A DNA stretch of 20,036 nucleotides. It comes from Silvimonas sp. JCM 19000 (lineage in GTDB: Bacteria > Pseudomonadota > Gammaproteobacteria > Burkholderiales > Chitinibacteraceae). The DNA lies in assembly GCA_001313065.1 (NCBI GenBank), contig BBFD01000035.1, positions 1 to 20,036 of the forward strand. The letters run 5' to 3'. This document shows positions 1 through 8,097 of the stretch, piece after piece. Position numbers and translations under genes: made by a program. A model generated the notes under the pieces. That model was given only the letters and a program-made list of their open reading frames with translations, did no database searches and was not told the origin of the DNA. Numbering within the stretch: position 1 is the first letter of the stretch; each line of letters opens with the position of its first letter.

Positions 1-4
1 GCAT

Positions 5-57
5 CACGCGCAGGCCCTGCCGCGATGGCCGCTTGCTGCCGTACAGGGCCGCGCGTG
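5..57. repeat. Imperfect inverted repeat at window edge
   Basis: CACGCGC (5-11), a bulged A, then GGCCCTG (13-19) pair with CAGGGCC (44-50) and GCGCGTG (51-57). This gives a 14-bp stem with one bulge and a 24-nt loop. No T-tract follows on either side, so it is not a standard terminator. It could be part of an upstream gene cut by the window or a GC-rich coincidence. Confidence 0.4.
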
Positions 58-115
58 GGTGTCGGCAAATACAAGCGTCATCGCATGCAGCGTGTGAGCC
101 CAACCTCATCACTTA

Positions 116-151
116 CGCCAAAGTTAACCGTTTGGCGCATCCACCGCCAAA
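116..151. promoter_or_regulatory. Three alternating CGCCAAA/TTTGGCG half-sites (putative operator)
   Basis: CGCCAAA lies at 116-122, its exact reverse complement TTTGGCG at 131-137, and CGCCAAA again at 145-151. The arms start 15 and 14 bp apart, so the centre arm can form a dyad with either neighbour. The block lies about 100 bp before the first PEP-CTERM start codon. The geometry suggests a transcription-factor operator, but I do not recognise the regulator. Confidence 0.4.
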
Positions 152-249
152 ATGCACGGACAAAACTGACAAAACGTGAAATTAATACTAAGAAGAACGC
201 GACCCGCCACAAAAGACGGGCACTTTTCAACCTTTCCGGAGCGCAAAAA

Positions 250-1000
250 ATGCTGTTGAGACACAAGACTTGCCTCGCTTTGACCGGCCTGCTGCTAGCA
301 GCCGGTGCACACGCCATTACATTTGATAACGCCATCGGCGTGGGCTACCCGCCCGCGCCTGCGGCCGACTGGAACAAGCTCAAGAGTACGTTCGAGGCTA
401 CGGACGAAGCAGGCAATAACCGCTATTGGGACTTCTACGTTGGCACTGCCTCCACGACTTACCAACTGGTCACATCGGCGGGTTACCAGGCCGCCTATGG
501 GGTGTCGCTGCCGTTTCCATCCTCGCAATATGCGTTGATCAATACCGGATATTTCGGGACCGAACTGACGGTAGATAACTTTTATATCGACCCCGACTTC
601 AATATCCACTACGCATCGCCGTTCTTGTTCACCGGCGTAGAAGCCGCCGCATTCTCGGATGCGATCGGCAATGGCAGCTTTAGCAGCAACACCGTTACCT
701 TCGAGGGCTACAGCAACAACCAGCTGGTTGCCACGTTTACTGCCGATCTGAGCGACACCAGTTTTAACTGGTATGCCTCATCGTTTGCCACCACGCCCAT
801 AGACCGGCTCGAAATCCTGTCCAGCGGCCCGGGCAAACGCTGGTTGATCGACAAGATCGGCCTGACCTACCTCGAAGATGCCACCCTGGCCGCCCCCGTC
901 CCCGAACCTGAGGAGTGGCCCTGATGCTGACTGCCGTTGGTGCAATGGTGCACGCACAGCAGCGCGCCGTCGTTCATCCAGCAAGGAGGCCGCACAATGA
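250..1000 (+). CDS. PEP-CTERM sorting-domain exported protein (frameshifted near its end)
   Basis: This is a secreted protein with an exosortase sorting tail. The start at 250 is preceded by GGAG (238-241) and opens a signal peptide, hydrophobic at residues 9-19 and cleaved after AHA at about 22. The middle is a Tyr/Phe/Ser/Asn-rich, probably beta-rich domain with no catalytic motif I recognise. At residue 217 the VPEPEEW motif appears, but the frame stops at 922-924. Restoring one G near 919 and one near 948 continues it as WALMLTAVGAMG, then an Arg cluster, ending at a TGA that overlaps the next ATG (997-1000). That gives the complete PEP, hydrophobic and basic tail expected for EpsH/XrtA processing, about 250 aa. 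The tail reconstruction is inference; the signal peptide and PEP motif are seen. Its function is unknown, and the family is often linked to exopolysaccharide or surface attachment. Confidence 0.75.
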
Positions 1001-1614
1001 AAACCACCCACAAAATCGCAGCATTGGCGCTGGGCCTGAGCCTTGGCGCGGCCGCACAGGCCCAGACCTTGACCTTCAGTGATTTGACGGTCACCGGCCA
1101 ACCGCAACTCTGGCACGGCTTTGATATTCCCTCAGACACCGCAACCCTCGATGCCAGCGCCAGCCTGGTGCCACAGCCGTATGGCACCAAGGCGCTCGTC
1201 GGCTCGGCGCAAGATATCGTGGTGCTGCATGCTTTGACGCCGTTTTTTTTCAGTGGCGCGAATGCCTCGCCGGCCGCGGTGACTAACTACGGCCTGGCAA
1301 TGGCGCCTGCCATTCGCTTTGTGGGTTATCTGGATGGCGTGCAGGTTGCGGCGCAAAGCTTTAGCCTGTTCCACAACTATGCCGACGGTTCGGCTGATCT
1401 CAATTACTACTGGTATGACGTATCAAGCAGCTTTGCCAGTCAGAAGATTGATGCGCTGGCGATCTTCCCGGATGGCAATTACTGGTCGCAGGGCGGGCTG
1501 TGGTCCATTGACGCGATTAACATCAGCCCGGTCCCCGAACCCGAAACCTGGGCGCTGATGGGCCTGGGCCTGGTCGGCTTGATCGCAGGTCGGCGCAAAG
1601 CGGTGACAGCCTGA
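997..1614 (+). CDS. PEP-CTERM sorting-domain exported protein, intact
   Basis: This is a 205-aa exported protein. A strong AAGGAGG (983-989) precedes the ATG at 997. A signal peptide is cleaved near AQA at residue 22. The C-terminus carries VPEPETW at about residues 179-185, then a Gly/Leu hydrophobic stretch and GRRK, a textbook PEP-CTERM sorting signal recognised by an exosortase (none is in this window). The core resembles the preceding protein: both have PF-hydrophobic-[TS]G-x-[NE]A, a F-x-GY segment, an aromatic stretch followed by SSFA and ID, and a W-x-ID near the end. They therefore look like diverged tandem duplicates. The upstream gene probably overlaps it by four bases, which implies coupled translation. 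A terminator follows 30 bp downstream. The molecular role is unknown. Confidence 0.85.
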   Translation: MKTTHKIAALALGLSLGAAAQAQTLTFSDLTVTGQPQLWHGFDIPSDTATLDASASLVPQPYGTKALVGSAQDIVVLHALTPFFFSGANASPAAVTNYGLAMAPAIRFVGYLDGVQVAAQSFSLFHNYADGSADLNYYWYDVSSSFASQKIDALAIFPDGNYWSQGGLWSIDAINISPVPEPETWALMGLGLVGLIAGRRKAVTA

Positions 1615-1643
1615 TCTATCGCTTGCGACTTTACGCAGCCACA

Positions 1644-1673
1644 AGCCCGGCGTTCGCGTCGGGCTGTTTTTTT
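1644..1673 (+). terminator. Rho-independent terminator after the PEP-CTERM pair
   Basis: AGCCCGGCG (1644-1652) pairs with CGTCGGGCT (1657-1665) as nine pairs, one of them G-T, around a TTCG tetraloop. Seven T follow at 1667-1673. It closes the PEP-CTERM transcript before the phosphate operon. Confidence 0.9.
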
Positions 1674-1802
1674 ATTTCATTAAAAAATCCGAGGCTTGCA
1701 GCGCTGCTCCCGGCTAACCCTCACGCAACCCCACCTGCCCTGCCCCGCCGGCCACGCCCATAAAAATCCGCACACCTCACCGGCGGACGCGCTCATCCGC
1801 GA

Positions 1803-1824
1803 CTTGTAATATTTTGGAAATATT
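1803..1824 (+). promoter_or_regulatory. Pho-box-like tandem 11-mer upstream of pstS
   Basis: CTTGTAATATT (1803-1813) is followed directly by TTGGAAATATT (1814-1824). They agree at 8 of 11 positions and share the architecture of PhoB sites: a 7-bp core plus a 4-bp A/T tail, repeated every 11 bp. It lies about 60 bp before the pstS start, and a weak -10 candidate (CATGAT) sits at 1832-1837. The cores match the enteric CTGTCAT only loosely. The same bases also form an inverted repeat, AATATTT (1808-1814) with AAATATT (1818-1824), so a dyad operator is an alternative reading. The remaining DNA between 1674 and 1885 shows nothing else I can name. Confidence 0.45.
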
Positions 1825-1885
1825 GATGCGCCATGATGCACGCCGAGTCGGGAACTACCCGTCGTTGCTCAACCGGAGAAAAATC

Positions 1886-2927
1886 ATGACATGTGGGCGC
1901 ACACTGCTCGTTTCCATTGGCCTGACCGCTGGCCTGTTTACTGCCCAGGCGATGGCTGCTGATATCACGGGTGCGGGTTCTACCTTTATTTATCCGCTGG
2001 CTGCCAAATGGGCCGAAACCTACAAAGCCAAGACCGGCACGGGCCTGAACTATCAGTCCATCGGTTCCGGCGGCGGCATCAAGCAAATCCAGGCCAAGAC
2101 CGTTGACTTCGGCGCTTCCGACAAGCCGCTGACCCAGGCAGAACTGGACAAATCCGGTCTGGTGCAATTTCCGGTTGCAATGGGCGGCGTGGTTCCGGTC
2201 ACCAATCTGGAAGGCATCAAGGGCGGCGATCTGAAGCTGAGCGGCGCAGTGCTGGCTGATATTTTCCTGGGCAAGATCAAAAAAGTGGAATGACCCGGAA
2301 ATCGCCAAGCTCAACGCCGGCGTCAAGCTGCCGGAAAACGCCATCACCGTGGTTCACCGTGCTGACGGTTCGGGCACCACCTTCATCTTTACCAACTACC
2401 TGTCCAAGGTAAGCGGCGACTGGAAGAGCAAGGTGGGCGAAGACGCCACCGTGCAATGGCCGAGCGGTGTGGGTGGCAAGGGCAACGAAGGCGTGGCGCA
2501 ATACGTGCAACGCATCAAGGGCGCAATCGGCTACGTCGAATACGCTTATGCCAAGCAAAACAAGATGGATTACATCAACCTGCAGAACAAGGCTGGTGCG
2601 TTCGTGTCGCCGACCGAAGAATCGTTCAAGGCTGCAGCTGCTGGCGCTGACTGGAAGAGCGCACCGGGCTTTTATGTAATTCTGACCGACCAGGCCGCCA
2701 AGACCGCATGGCCGATCACCGGCGCCACCTTTGCGCTGATGCAAAAGAAACAAGACAAAGCGGCCCAGGGCGCCGAAGTGCTGAAGTTCTTTGACTGGTC
2801 CTACGCCAACGGCGACCAGACCGCTTCGAGCCTCGACTATGTGCCGATGCCGAAAGACGTGAAGGACGTGATCCGTACCTCCTGGAAACAGATCACCGAT
2901 ACCAACAACGCGCCGGTCTGGAAGTAA
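1886..2927 (+). CDS. pstS: Phosphate ABC transporter, periplasmic phosphate-binding protein
   Basis: This protein captures inorganic phosphate in the periplasm and delivers it to the PstCA channel. ATG 1886 follows GGAG (1875-1878) and opens a signal peptide cleaved near AMA|AD at residue 24. Phosphate-binding segments of the family are visible: GAGSTF, SIGSGGG, FGASD and [10 protein letters not shown]. The frame breaks in the A-run 2279-2284. Removing one A turns KKVE-stop into [12 protein letters not shown] and continues to APVWK at 2927, about 346 aa, normal for PstS. It is first in pstSCAB, with a hairpin before pstC that probably sets its higher expression, and a Pho-box-like repeat lies upstream. 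The frameshift fits the window-wide error pattern. Confidence 0.95.
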
Positions 2928-3005
2928 TCTGCCGACCTTTGCCGTAAAACTCAGGTACACAGGACTGGCATGAACGTTAAAATGCAGCCCGAGTACAAGC
3001 CTGAC

Positions 3006-3034
3006 ACAACAGGAGCCACCCTGGCTCCTGTTGT
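3006..3034 (+). other. Intercistronic 13-bp stem-loop between pstS and pstC
   Basis: ACAACAGGAGCCA (3006-3018) pairs perfectly with TGGCTCCTGTTGT (3022-3034) around a 3-nt CCC loop. Only a weak T-rich stretch follows, so partial termination or 3'-end protection of pstS mRNA is likelier than a full stop. Similar hairpins after genes for binding proteins of ABC importers raise their level over the membrane subunits. It also argues against an upstream pstC start at 2970. Confidence 0.75.
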
Positions 3035-3059
3035 TGTTCCGGCTAGCCCGGAGACGCGA

Positions 3060-4013
3060 ATGAATTCCACGGACCAGCGCCTGCATCGGCAAGTGCTGCA
3101 AGACCGCATTTTCCGCGGTGTAACCCGCTTTTTTTGCTTTGTTTGTACTGGCGCTGCTGGCAGGCATCATCCTGTCGCTGCTGATCGGTGCATGGCCAGC
3201 CATCAAAGAGTTTGGCCTCGGCTTTATCGTTAATACCGAATGGAACCCGGTGACCGGCAAGTTTGGCGGCTGGAACTCGATCCGCGGTACTTTGTTGTCC
3301 TCTTTTATTGCCCTGTTGATCGGCGTGCCGGTCAGTCTGGTATTGCCGTTTTTCTGACCGAACTGTCGCCGGTGTGGTTGCGCCGTCCGCTGGGCATCGC
3401 CATCGAGCTGCTGGCGGGCGTGCCGTCGATCATCTACGGCATGTGGGGCCTGTTTGTGTTTGCGCCGTGGTTTGCCGATAACGTGCAACCGTGGCTGACC
3501 GAACACACAGACGGCATCCCGGTCCTCGGCACCGTGTTTGCCGGCCCGCCCATGGGCATCGGCATGCTGACCGCAGGGCTGATCCTGTCGGTGATGATCA
3601 TCGTTGTGTCGTCGGTAATGCGCGATGTGTTTGAGGTGGTTCCGGCCATGCTCAAGGAATCGGCATACGGCCTCGGCAGCACAACCTGGGAAGTGGTGTG
3701 GAACGTGGTGCTGCCGTACACGCGTAACGGCGTGATTGGCGGCGTGATGCTGGGTCTGGGCCGCGCATTGGGCGAAACCATGGCCATCACGTTTGTGATC
3801 GGCAACGCGCAGCAACCGATCAGCAGCCTGTTTGATCCTTCGACGTCGATCTCGGCCACGCTGGCCAACGAGTTCACCGAAGCGACCACCGTGTTGCACA
3901 CCAGCAGCCTGATCTATCTGGGCCTGCTGCTGTTTGTCATTACCTTTATCGTGTTGATGATGTCCAAAGTGCTGCTGCTGCGTATGCAACGCGCCGAAGG
4001 CAAACAATCATGA
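3060..4013 (+). CDS. pstC: Phosphate ABC transporter permease PstC
   Basis: This is one of two membrane subunits of the high-affinity phosphate importer. I start it at ATG 3060 ([10 protein letters not shown]), with GGAG at 3050-3053. The in-frame ATG at 2970 would translate the hairpin and is rejected. Several hydrophobic helices are visible, the first at [18 protein letters not shown]. The permease signature region lies around [20 protein letters not shown], and [10 protein letters not shown] is strongly PstC-like. There are two breaks. The T-run 3129-3135 has one T too many, and a G is missing near 3340 (restoring [15 protein letters not shown]). Correction gives 317 aa, close to E. coli PstC. 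The stop overlaps the pstA start as ATGA. Confidence 0.94.
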
Positions 4014-4856
4014 GCGCCATGTCCTCTACTTATACCCGCCGTCGCCTCGTCAACATCGTCACGCTTAGCCTGTCGACCTTTGCCATGTTGTTCGGCCTGT
4101 TCTGGCTGGCGTGGATTCTGTACACGCTGTTCAAGAACGGCTTTGGCGGCTTGTCGGTTACGCTGTTCACCCAGACCACCCCTGCTCCGGGCAGCCATGG
4201 CGGTTTGTCCAACGCCATCATCGGCAGCTTGTTGATGTCAGTCGGCGGCACGGTCATTGGCACGCCGATCGGCATTCTGGCGGGCACTTACCTCGCCGAG
4301 TTTGGTGATCGTGGCTGGCTGGCCCCGTTAACACGCTTTATCAACGACATTCTGTTGTCGGCCCCGTCGATTGTGGTGGGCCTGTTTATTTATGAAGTCT
4401 ACGTAGTCCGCACCGGGCACTTCTCGGGTTGGGCGGGCGCGTTTGCCCTGGCCATCCTGGTGATTCCGGTGGTAGTACGCACCACCGAGAACATGTTGCG
4501 TCTGGTACCAAGCAGCATGCGCGAAGCCGCATATGCCTTGGGTGCACCGCAATGGAAGATGACGATGCTGGTGACGTTGCGTGCGGCCAAGGCCGGCGTC
4601 GTAACCGGTGTCTTGCTGGCGGTTGCGCGCATCGTCGGGGAAACCGCGCCCTTGCTGTTTACCGCACTCAACAACCAGTTCTATAGCAATCTGAACCAGC
4701 CGATGGCCAACCTGCCGATGGTGATTTTCCAGTTTGCCATGAGCCCGTATGAAGACTGGCACTCGCTGGCCTGCTGGCAGCCTGTTGATCGGTCTGTTTG
4801 TGCTGGGCATGAACATCGTTGCTCGCGCGCTGGTCAAGCCGCAGCAACAACACTAA
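4010..4856 (+). CDS. pstA: Phosphate ABC transporter permease PstA
   Basis: This is the second membrane subunit of the phosphate importer. ATG 4010 overlaps the pstC stop by four bases, so the two are translationally coupled. Hydrophobic helices begin with the segment after [12 protein letters not shown]. Family-typical segments include [30 protein letters not shown] and [11 protein letters not shown]. The frame breaks near 4772-4776: two G missing (LAWAGSLLIG) or one extra base. The true C-terminus then reads on as [20 protein letters not shown] to the stop at 4854-4856, giving about 282 aa. Left uncorrected, the frame runs to 4903 with an unrelated basic tail. It is followed after 22 bp by pstB. 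Confidence 0.93.
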
Positions 4857-4878
4857 GCCGCCGGAAGAAAAAAAAGAT

Positions 4879-5671
4879 ATGCGACTCCAGGATTCCACCA
4901 TGAATGCAGCGTTGAAACCCAAGCTGGCCGTCAAAAAAACCTCAATTTTTTATTACGGCAATTACCATGCGCTGAAGAACATCAATCTTCAGGTCGGCGA
5001 AGGCAAGGTCACCGCATTTATCGGCCCGTCCGGCTGCGGCAAATCCACGCTGCTGCGTACCTTCAACCGTATGTACGAGCTGTATCCCAAACTGCGCGCT
5101 GAAGGCGAGATTTTGCTCAATGGCAACAACATCCTCGAGAAGGGTGTTGATCTGAACATGCTGCGCGCCAAGGTGGGCATGGTGTTCCAGAAGCCGACGC
5201 CGTTCCCCATGTCGATCTACGACAACATCGCCTTTGGTGTGAAGTTGTACGAGAGCCTGTCGAAATCGGAGATGGATGACCGCGTTGAATGGGCATTGTC
5301 CAAAGCCGCGCTGTGGAACGAAGCCAAAGACAAACTGCGCCAGTCAGGTCTGGGCTTGTCGGGCGGTCAGCAACAGCGTCTGTGTATTGCGCGCGCCATT
5401 GCGGTCAAGCCCGAAGTGCTGCTGCTGGACGAACCGACTTCCGCGCTCGACCCGATCTCGACCGCGCACATCGAAGAACTGGTGCATGAGCTGAAGCAGG
5501 ATTACACCATCGCCATTGTTACCCACAACATGCAACAGGCGGCGCGGGTGTCGGACTACACCGCTTATATGTACCTGGGCGAGCTGGTCGAAGTGGGCGA
5601 AACCGACAATATCTTTACCGCGCCCAAGAAAAAAAGCGACCGAAGACTACATTACCGGCAAGTTTGGTTGA
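4879..5671 (+). CDS. pstB: Phosphate ABC transporter ATP-binding protein PstB
   Basis: This cytoplasmic ATPase powers phosphate import. Counting from ATG 4879, Walker A GPSGCGKS is at 49-56, LSGGQ at 160-164, Walker B LLLDEP at 181-186 and the H-loop His at 216. The PstB hallmark [14 protein letters not shown] is present. ATG 4879 has GGAAGAAA upstream (4862-4869) and gives 263 aa. ATG 4900 would give 256 aa, nearer E. coli PstB, and cannot be excluded. The A-run 5629-5635 has one A too many; correcting it restores the ending [14 protein letters not shown] and the stop at 5669-5671. No phoU follows, because a terminator comes 40 bp later. Confidence 0.95.
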
Positions 5672-5710
5672 GTCGAGGCCCTGCTCTGCCGCGTGCTGCG
5701 GCGGGGCCAG

Positions 5711-5750
5711 GCAATAAAAAAAACCGCCATGCAGGCGGTTTTTTTATTGC
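5711..5750. terminator. Bidirectional terminator between pstB and glmM
   Basis: GCAAT, eight A and CCGCC (5711-5728) mirror GGCGG, seven T and ATTGC (5734-5750). The stem carries an A-tract on one side and a T-tract on the other, so it can stop transcription from pstB (+) and from glmM (-), which converge here. Confidence 0.92.
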
Positions 5751-5761
5751 TTGGGCAGTGC

Positions 5762-7123
5762 TTATTCTGCCGAAGCTTCTTGCGTGACCACTGCGGCAAT
5801 ATCGCCCGCCAGCTTGGCCGCCACGCCGGCATCAACGTGTTCAACCATCACGCGGATCAACGGCTCGGTACCGGACGGACGCAGCAGCACGCGGCCTTGT
5901 TCGCCCATGGCTTGTTCCGCCTGCTTGACCGATTGCTGGATCGCGCTGGAACTACCCACATCGAAACCCTTGGCAATGCGCACGTTCTTGAGCACTTGCG
6001 TCGACAAAGCCAGCTCGGACCGGTACGCGGCCAACGTTTTACCTTGTTCAATCAGCGCTTCGAGCACTTGCAGCGCCGAAACAATGCCGTCGCCGGTGGT
6101 ATGGCGATCCAGGCTCAGAATGTGACCACTCCCCTCGCCGCCCAGCAACCAGCCACGTTCGGCCAGGCGCTCCAGCACGTAGCGGTCGCCGACCTTGGCG
6201 CGCTCGAAGGCGATTCCGCGCGCTTTAAGGCCGTTCTCAACGCCCAGGTTGGTCATCAAGGTACCCACCACCCCACCGCCCAGCGTGCCCTGCTCCGCAC
6301 GATGGCGGGCCAGTACATAGATCAGCAGATCGCCATCGATAACGGCGCCGTCGCCATCTACCATGATCAGGCGGTCGCCATCGCCATCCAGCGCGATACC
6401 GTAGTCCGCACCCACGGCCAGTACTTTCTGGCGCATGGTTTCGACATGAGTGGCCCCCACTTCTTCGTTGATATTGAAGCCGTTGGGTTTGTCGCCGATG
6501 GTGATGACTTCGGCACCGAGCTCATGAAACACGTGCGGTGCCACCTGGTAGGTAGCGCCATGCGCGCAATCCACCACCAGCTTCAGTCCACGCAGGTCCA
6601 GCTCGTTGGGAAAGGTTGATTTGCAGAATTCAATATAACGACCAGCCGCATCGCCCACGCGCCAGGCTTTGCCCAATTGCTTGGAGCCCACACATGGCTG
6701 CGCATCATCAATGGCTTCTTCGATAGCCAGTTCAACATCATCGGGCAGCTTCTTGCCACCGGCGCCGAAGAACTTGATGCCGTTATCGTAATAGGGGTTA
6801 TGCGACGCGGAGATCACCACGCCTGCAGACAAGCGCAATGCGCGCGTCAGATAGGCCACGCCTGGCGTGGGCAGCGGGCCGGTCAAATGCACGTCGACAC
6901 CGGCCGCATTCAAGCCCGCTTGCAGTGCCGCCTCGAGCATATAGCCCGAAACACGCGTGTCTTTGCCGATCAGCACTGCGGCATGGTCGCCACGTTGGCG
7001 GCGCTCCGCCGTGGCGAGGACGCGGCCTGCGGCATAGCCCAGCTTCATTGCGAATTCGGGGGTAATCGGATACTCCCCCACCAGGCCACGAACGCCGTCC
7101 GTGCCAAAATATTTGCGCGCCAT
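5762..7123 (-). CDS. glmM: Phosphoglucosamine mutase
   Basis: GlmM converts glucosamine-6-phosphate to glucosamine-1-phosphate, a step toward UDP-GlcNAc for peptidoglycan and LPS. It starts with [13 protein letters not shown]. The active-site loop SASHNP places the phosphorylated serine at 107, the Mg-binding loop DGDGD is at 246-250, and the phosphate-binding [14 protein letters not shown] starts at about 415. At 453 aa it has the family's usual length and, unlike its neighbours, no frame break. ATG 7123 has AAAGGA just upstream. It lies 65 bp downstream of folP, the same order as in E. coli (ftsH-folP-glmM), and ends at a shared bidirectional terminator. Confidence 0.98.
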   Translation of the reverse strand: MARKYFGTDGVRGLVGEYPITPEFAMKLGYAAGRVLATAERRQRGDHAAVLIGKDTRVSGYMLEAALQAGLNAAGVDVHLTGPLPTPGVAYLTRALRLSAGVVISASHNPYYDNGIKFFGAGGKKLPDDVELAIEEAIDDAQPCVGSKQLGKAWRVGDAAGRYIEFCKSTFPNELDLRGLKLVVDCAHGATYQVAPHVFHELGAEVITIGDKPNGFNINEEVGATHVETMRQKVLAVGADYGIALDGDGDRLIMVDGDGAVIDGDLLIYVLARHRAEQGTLGGGVVGTLMTNLGVENGLKARGIAFERAKVGDRYVLERLAERGWLLGGEGSGHILSLDRHTTGDGIVSALQVLEALIEQGKTLAAYRSELALSTQVLKNVRIAKGFDVGSSSAIQQSVKQAEQAMGEQGRVLLRPSGTEPLIRVMVEHVDAGVAAKLAGDIAAVVTQEASAE

Positions 7124-7188
7124 TACTGTCCTTTATGCATAGCCCGCGTGCGCTCTTGCGGCGCTAGCGGTACTGACAAAACCGGAAA

Positions 7189-8013
7189 TCATTGTAAGGC
7201 GGCAAGTATTTTTTAACGCATCCACAGTTTCCCTGACGTCATGCACGCGTACCACGCTGGCACCCGCTTGCGCAGCCAGCATTGCGGCAGTGGCGCTGGC
7301 AACAACACGCTCCGTGACGGGACGCCCGGTGATCTGGCCCAACATGCTTTTGCGCGACACGCCGATCAAAAACGGGCGATCCAGCTCGGCAATCATCTGA
7401 TGCATGGCCTTGAACAAGGCAATGTTGTGGTCGAGGTTCTTGCCAAAGCCAAAGCCTGGATCAAGCAGAATGCGATCACGCTAATGCCGGCCGCCTCGGC
7501 GATGTCGCGGCGATGCGCCAGATAACGCGTGACTTCCGCCACCACGTCTTCGTACTCAGGCGCGGTCTGCATCGATTGCGGCTCGCCGCGTTTGTGCATC
7601 AAACACACGGCCACTTGCGCGTTGGCAGCCGCTTCCAGCGCGCCGGGTTCTTCCAACGCGGCAATATCGTTGATCAGATCGATGCCAGCTTCGAGCGCAG
7701 CGTGCATAACCCCAGGACGGCGTGTATCGATCGACAAGGGCACGTTCAGCGACTTGAGCGCCGAAATTACCGGCACCACGCGCGCTATCTCGTCCTCCAC
7801 GCTGACGAGCATTGCGCCCGGCCGTGTTGATTCACCGCCGATGTCGATAATGTCTGCACCGGCATTCACCAGGGCCTCGGCATGCGCCACAGCCTTGGAA
7901 CAGGTATCGAAATTCCCACCATCCGAAAACGAATCCGGGGTGACGTTGAGTATGCCCATCACCAACGGTCTGGCCAGACTCATCCGGAACCGACCGCACT
8001 GAAAGTCCTGCAT
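7189..8013 (-). CDS. folP: Dihydropteroate synthase
   Basis: FolP joins p-aminobenzoate to the pterin diphosphate in folate synthesis and is the target of sulfonamides. ATG 8013 follows a GGAG about 7 bases upstream. Motifs are NVTPDSFSDGG, ADIIDIGGESTRPGA, SIDTRRPGVM and, near the end, GVSRKSMLG and VRVHDV. There are two breaks. A C is missing near 7483 (coding strand), restoring RDRILLDPGFGFGKN. The run 7209-7214 has one base too many; correcting it ends the protein as DALKILAALQ at 7189-7191 instead of running on to 7133. The corrected length is 274 aa, normal for FolP. A terminator separates it from ftsH upstream. Confidence 0.94.
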
Positions 8014-8052
8014 AACTACTCCAACTGCGCCACGCTTATGACGTGGCCGAAT

Positions 8053-8079
8053 AAAAAGGCGGCCCGATCCGGGCCGCCT
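8053..8079 (-). terminator. Terminator between ftsH and folP
   Basis: AGGCGGCCC (8057-8065) pairs with GGGCCGCCT (8071-8079) around a 5-nt loop. On the minus strand the stem is followed by T residues at 8056-8053. It lies 18 bp after the ftsH stop, so folP-glmM may be only partly cotranscribed with ftsH. Confidence 0.85.
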
Positions 8080-8097
8080 GATTCTGACTATGTCGCC

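Larger units (their letters stand above)
1..249. other. Non-coding leader upstream of the PEP-CTERM pair
   Basis: I see no credible gene here. An open frame runs through from position 25, but its translation is Arg/Lys/Thr-rich and unlike a secreted protein, and the signal peptide begins only at 250. The stretch holds a long inverted repeat at 5-57 and three alternating CGCCAAA/TTTGGCG half-sites at 116-151, both listed separately. A CTGACA at 166-171 resembles a -35 box, but I cannot find a good -10 at the right distance. The left edge may hold the tail of a gene lying outside the window. Confidence 0.5.

Noticed and set aside
2970..3059. A 30-residue N-terminal extension of PstC from ATG 2970
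   Set aside because: It would translate the perfect 13-bp hairpin. A better ribosome site precedes ATG 3060, and the length from 3060 matches the family.
2277..4007. A 576-codon open frame on the minus strand, antisense to pstS-pstC
   Set aside because: It is His/Gln/Arg-rich with no family motif and lies opposite clearly recognised genes. It is a by-product of GC-biased third positions.
2279..5635. Programmed frameshifting or transcriptional slippage at A/T runs in the pst genes
   Set aside because: Similar breaks occur in almost every gene and are mixed with missing G/C bases that slippage would not explain. A systematic sequence error is simpler.
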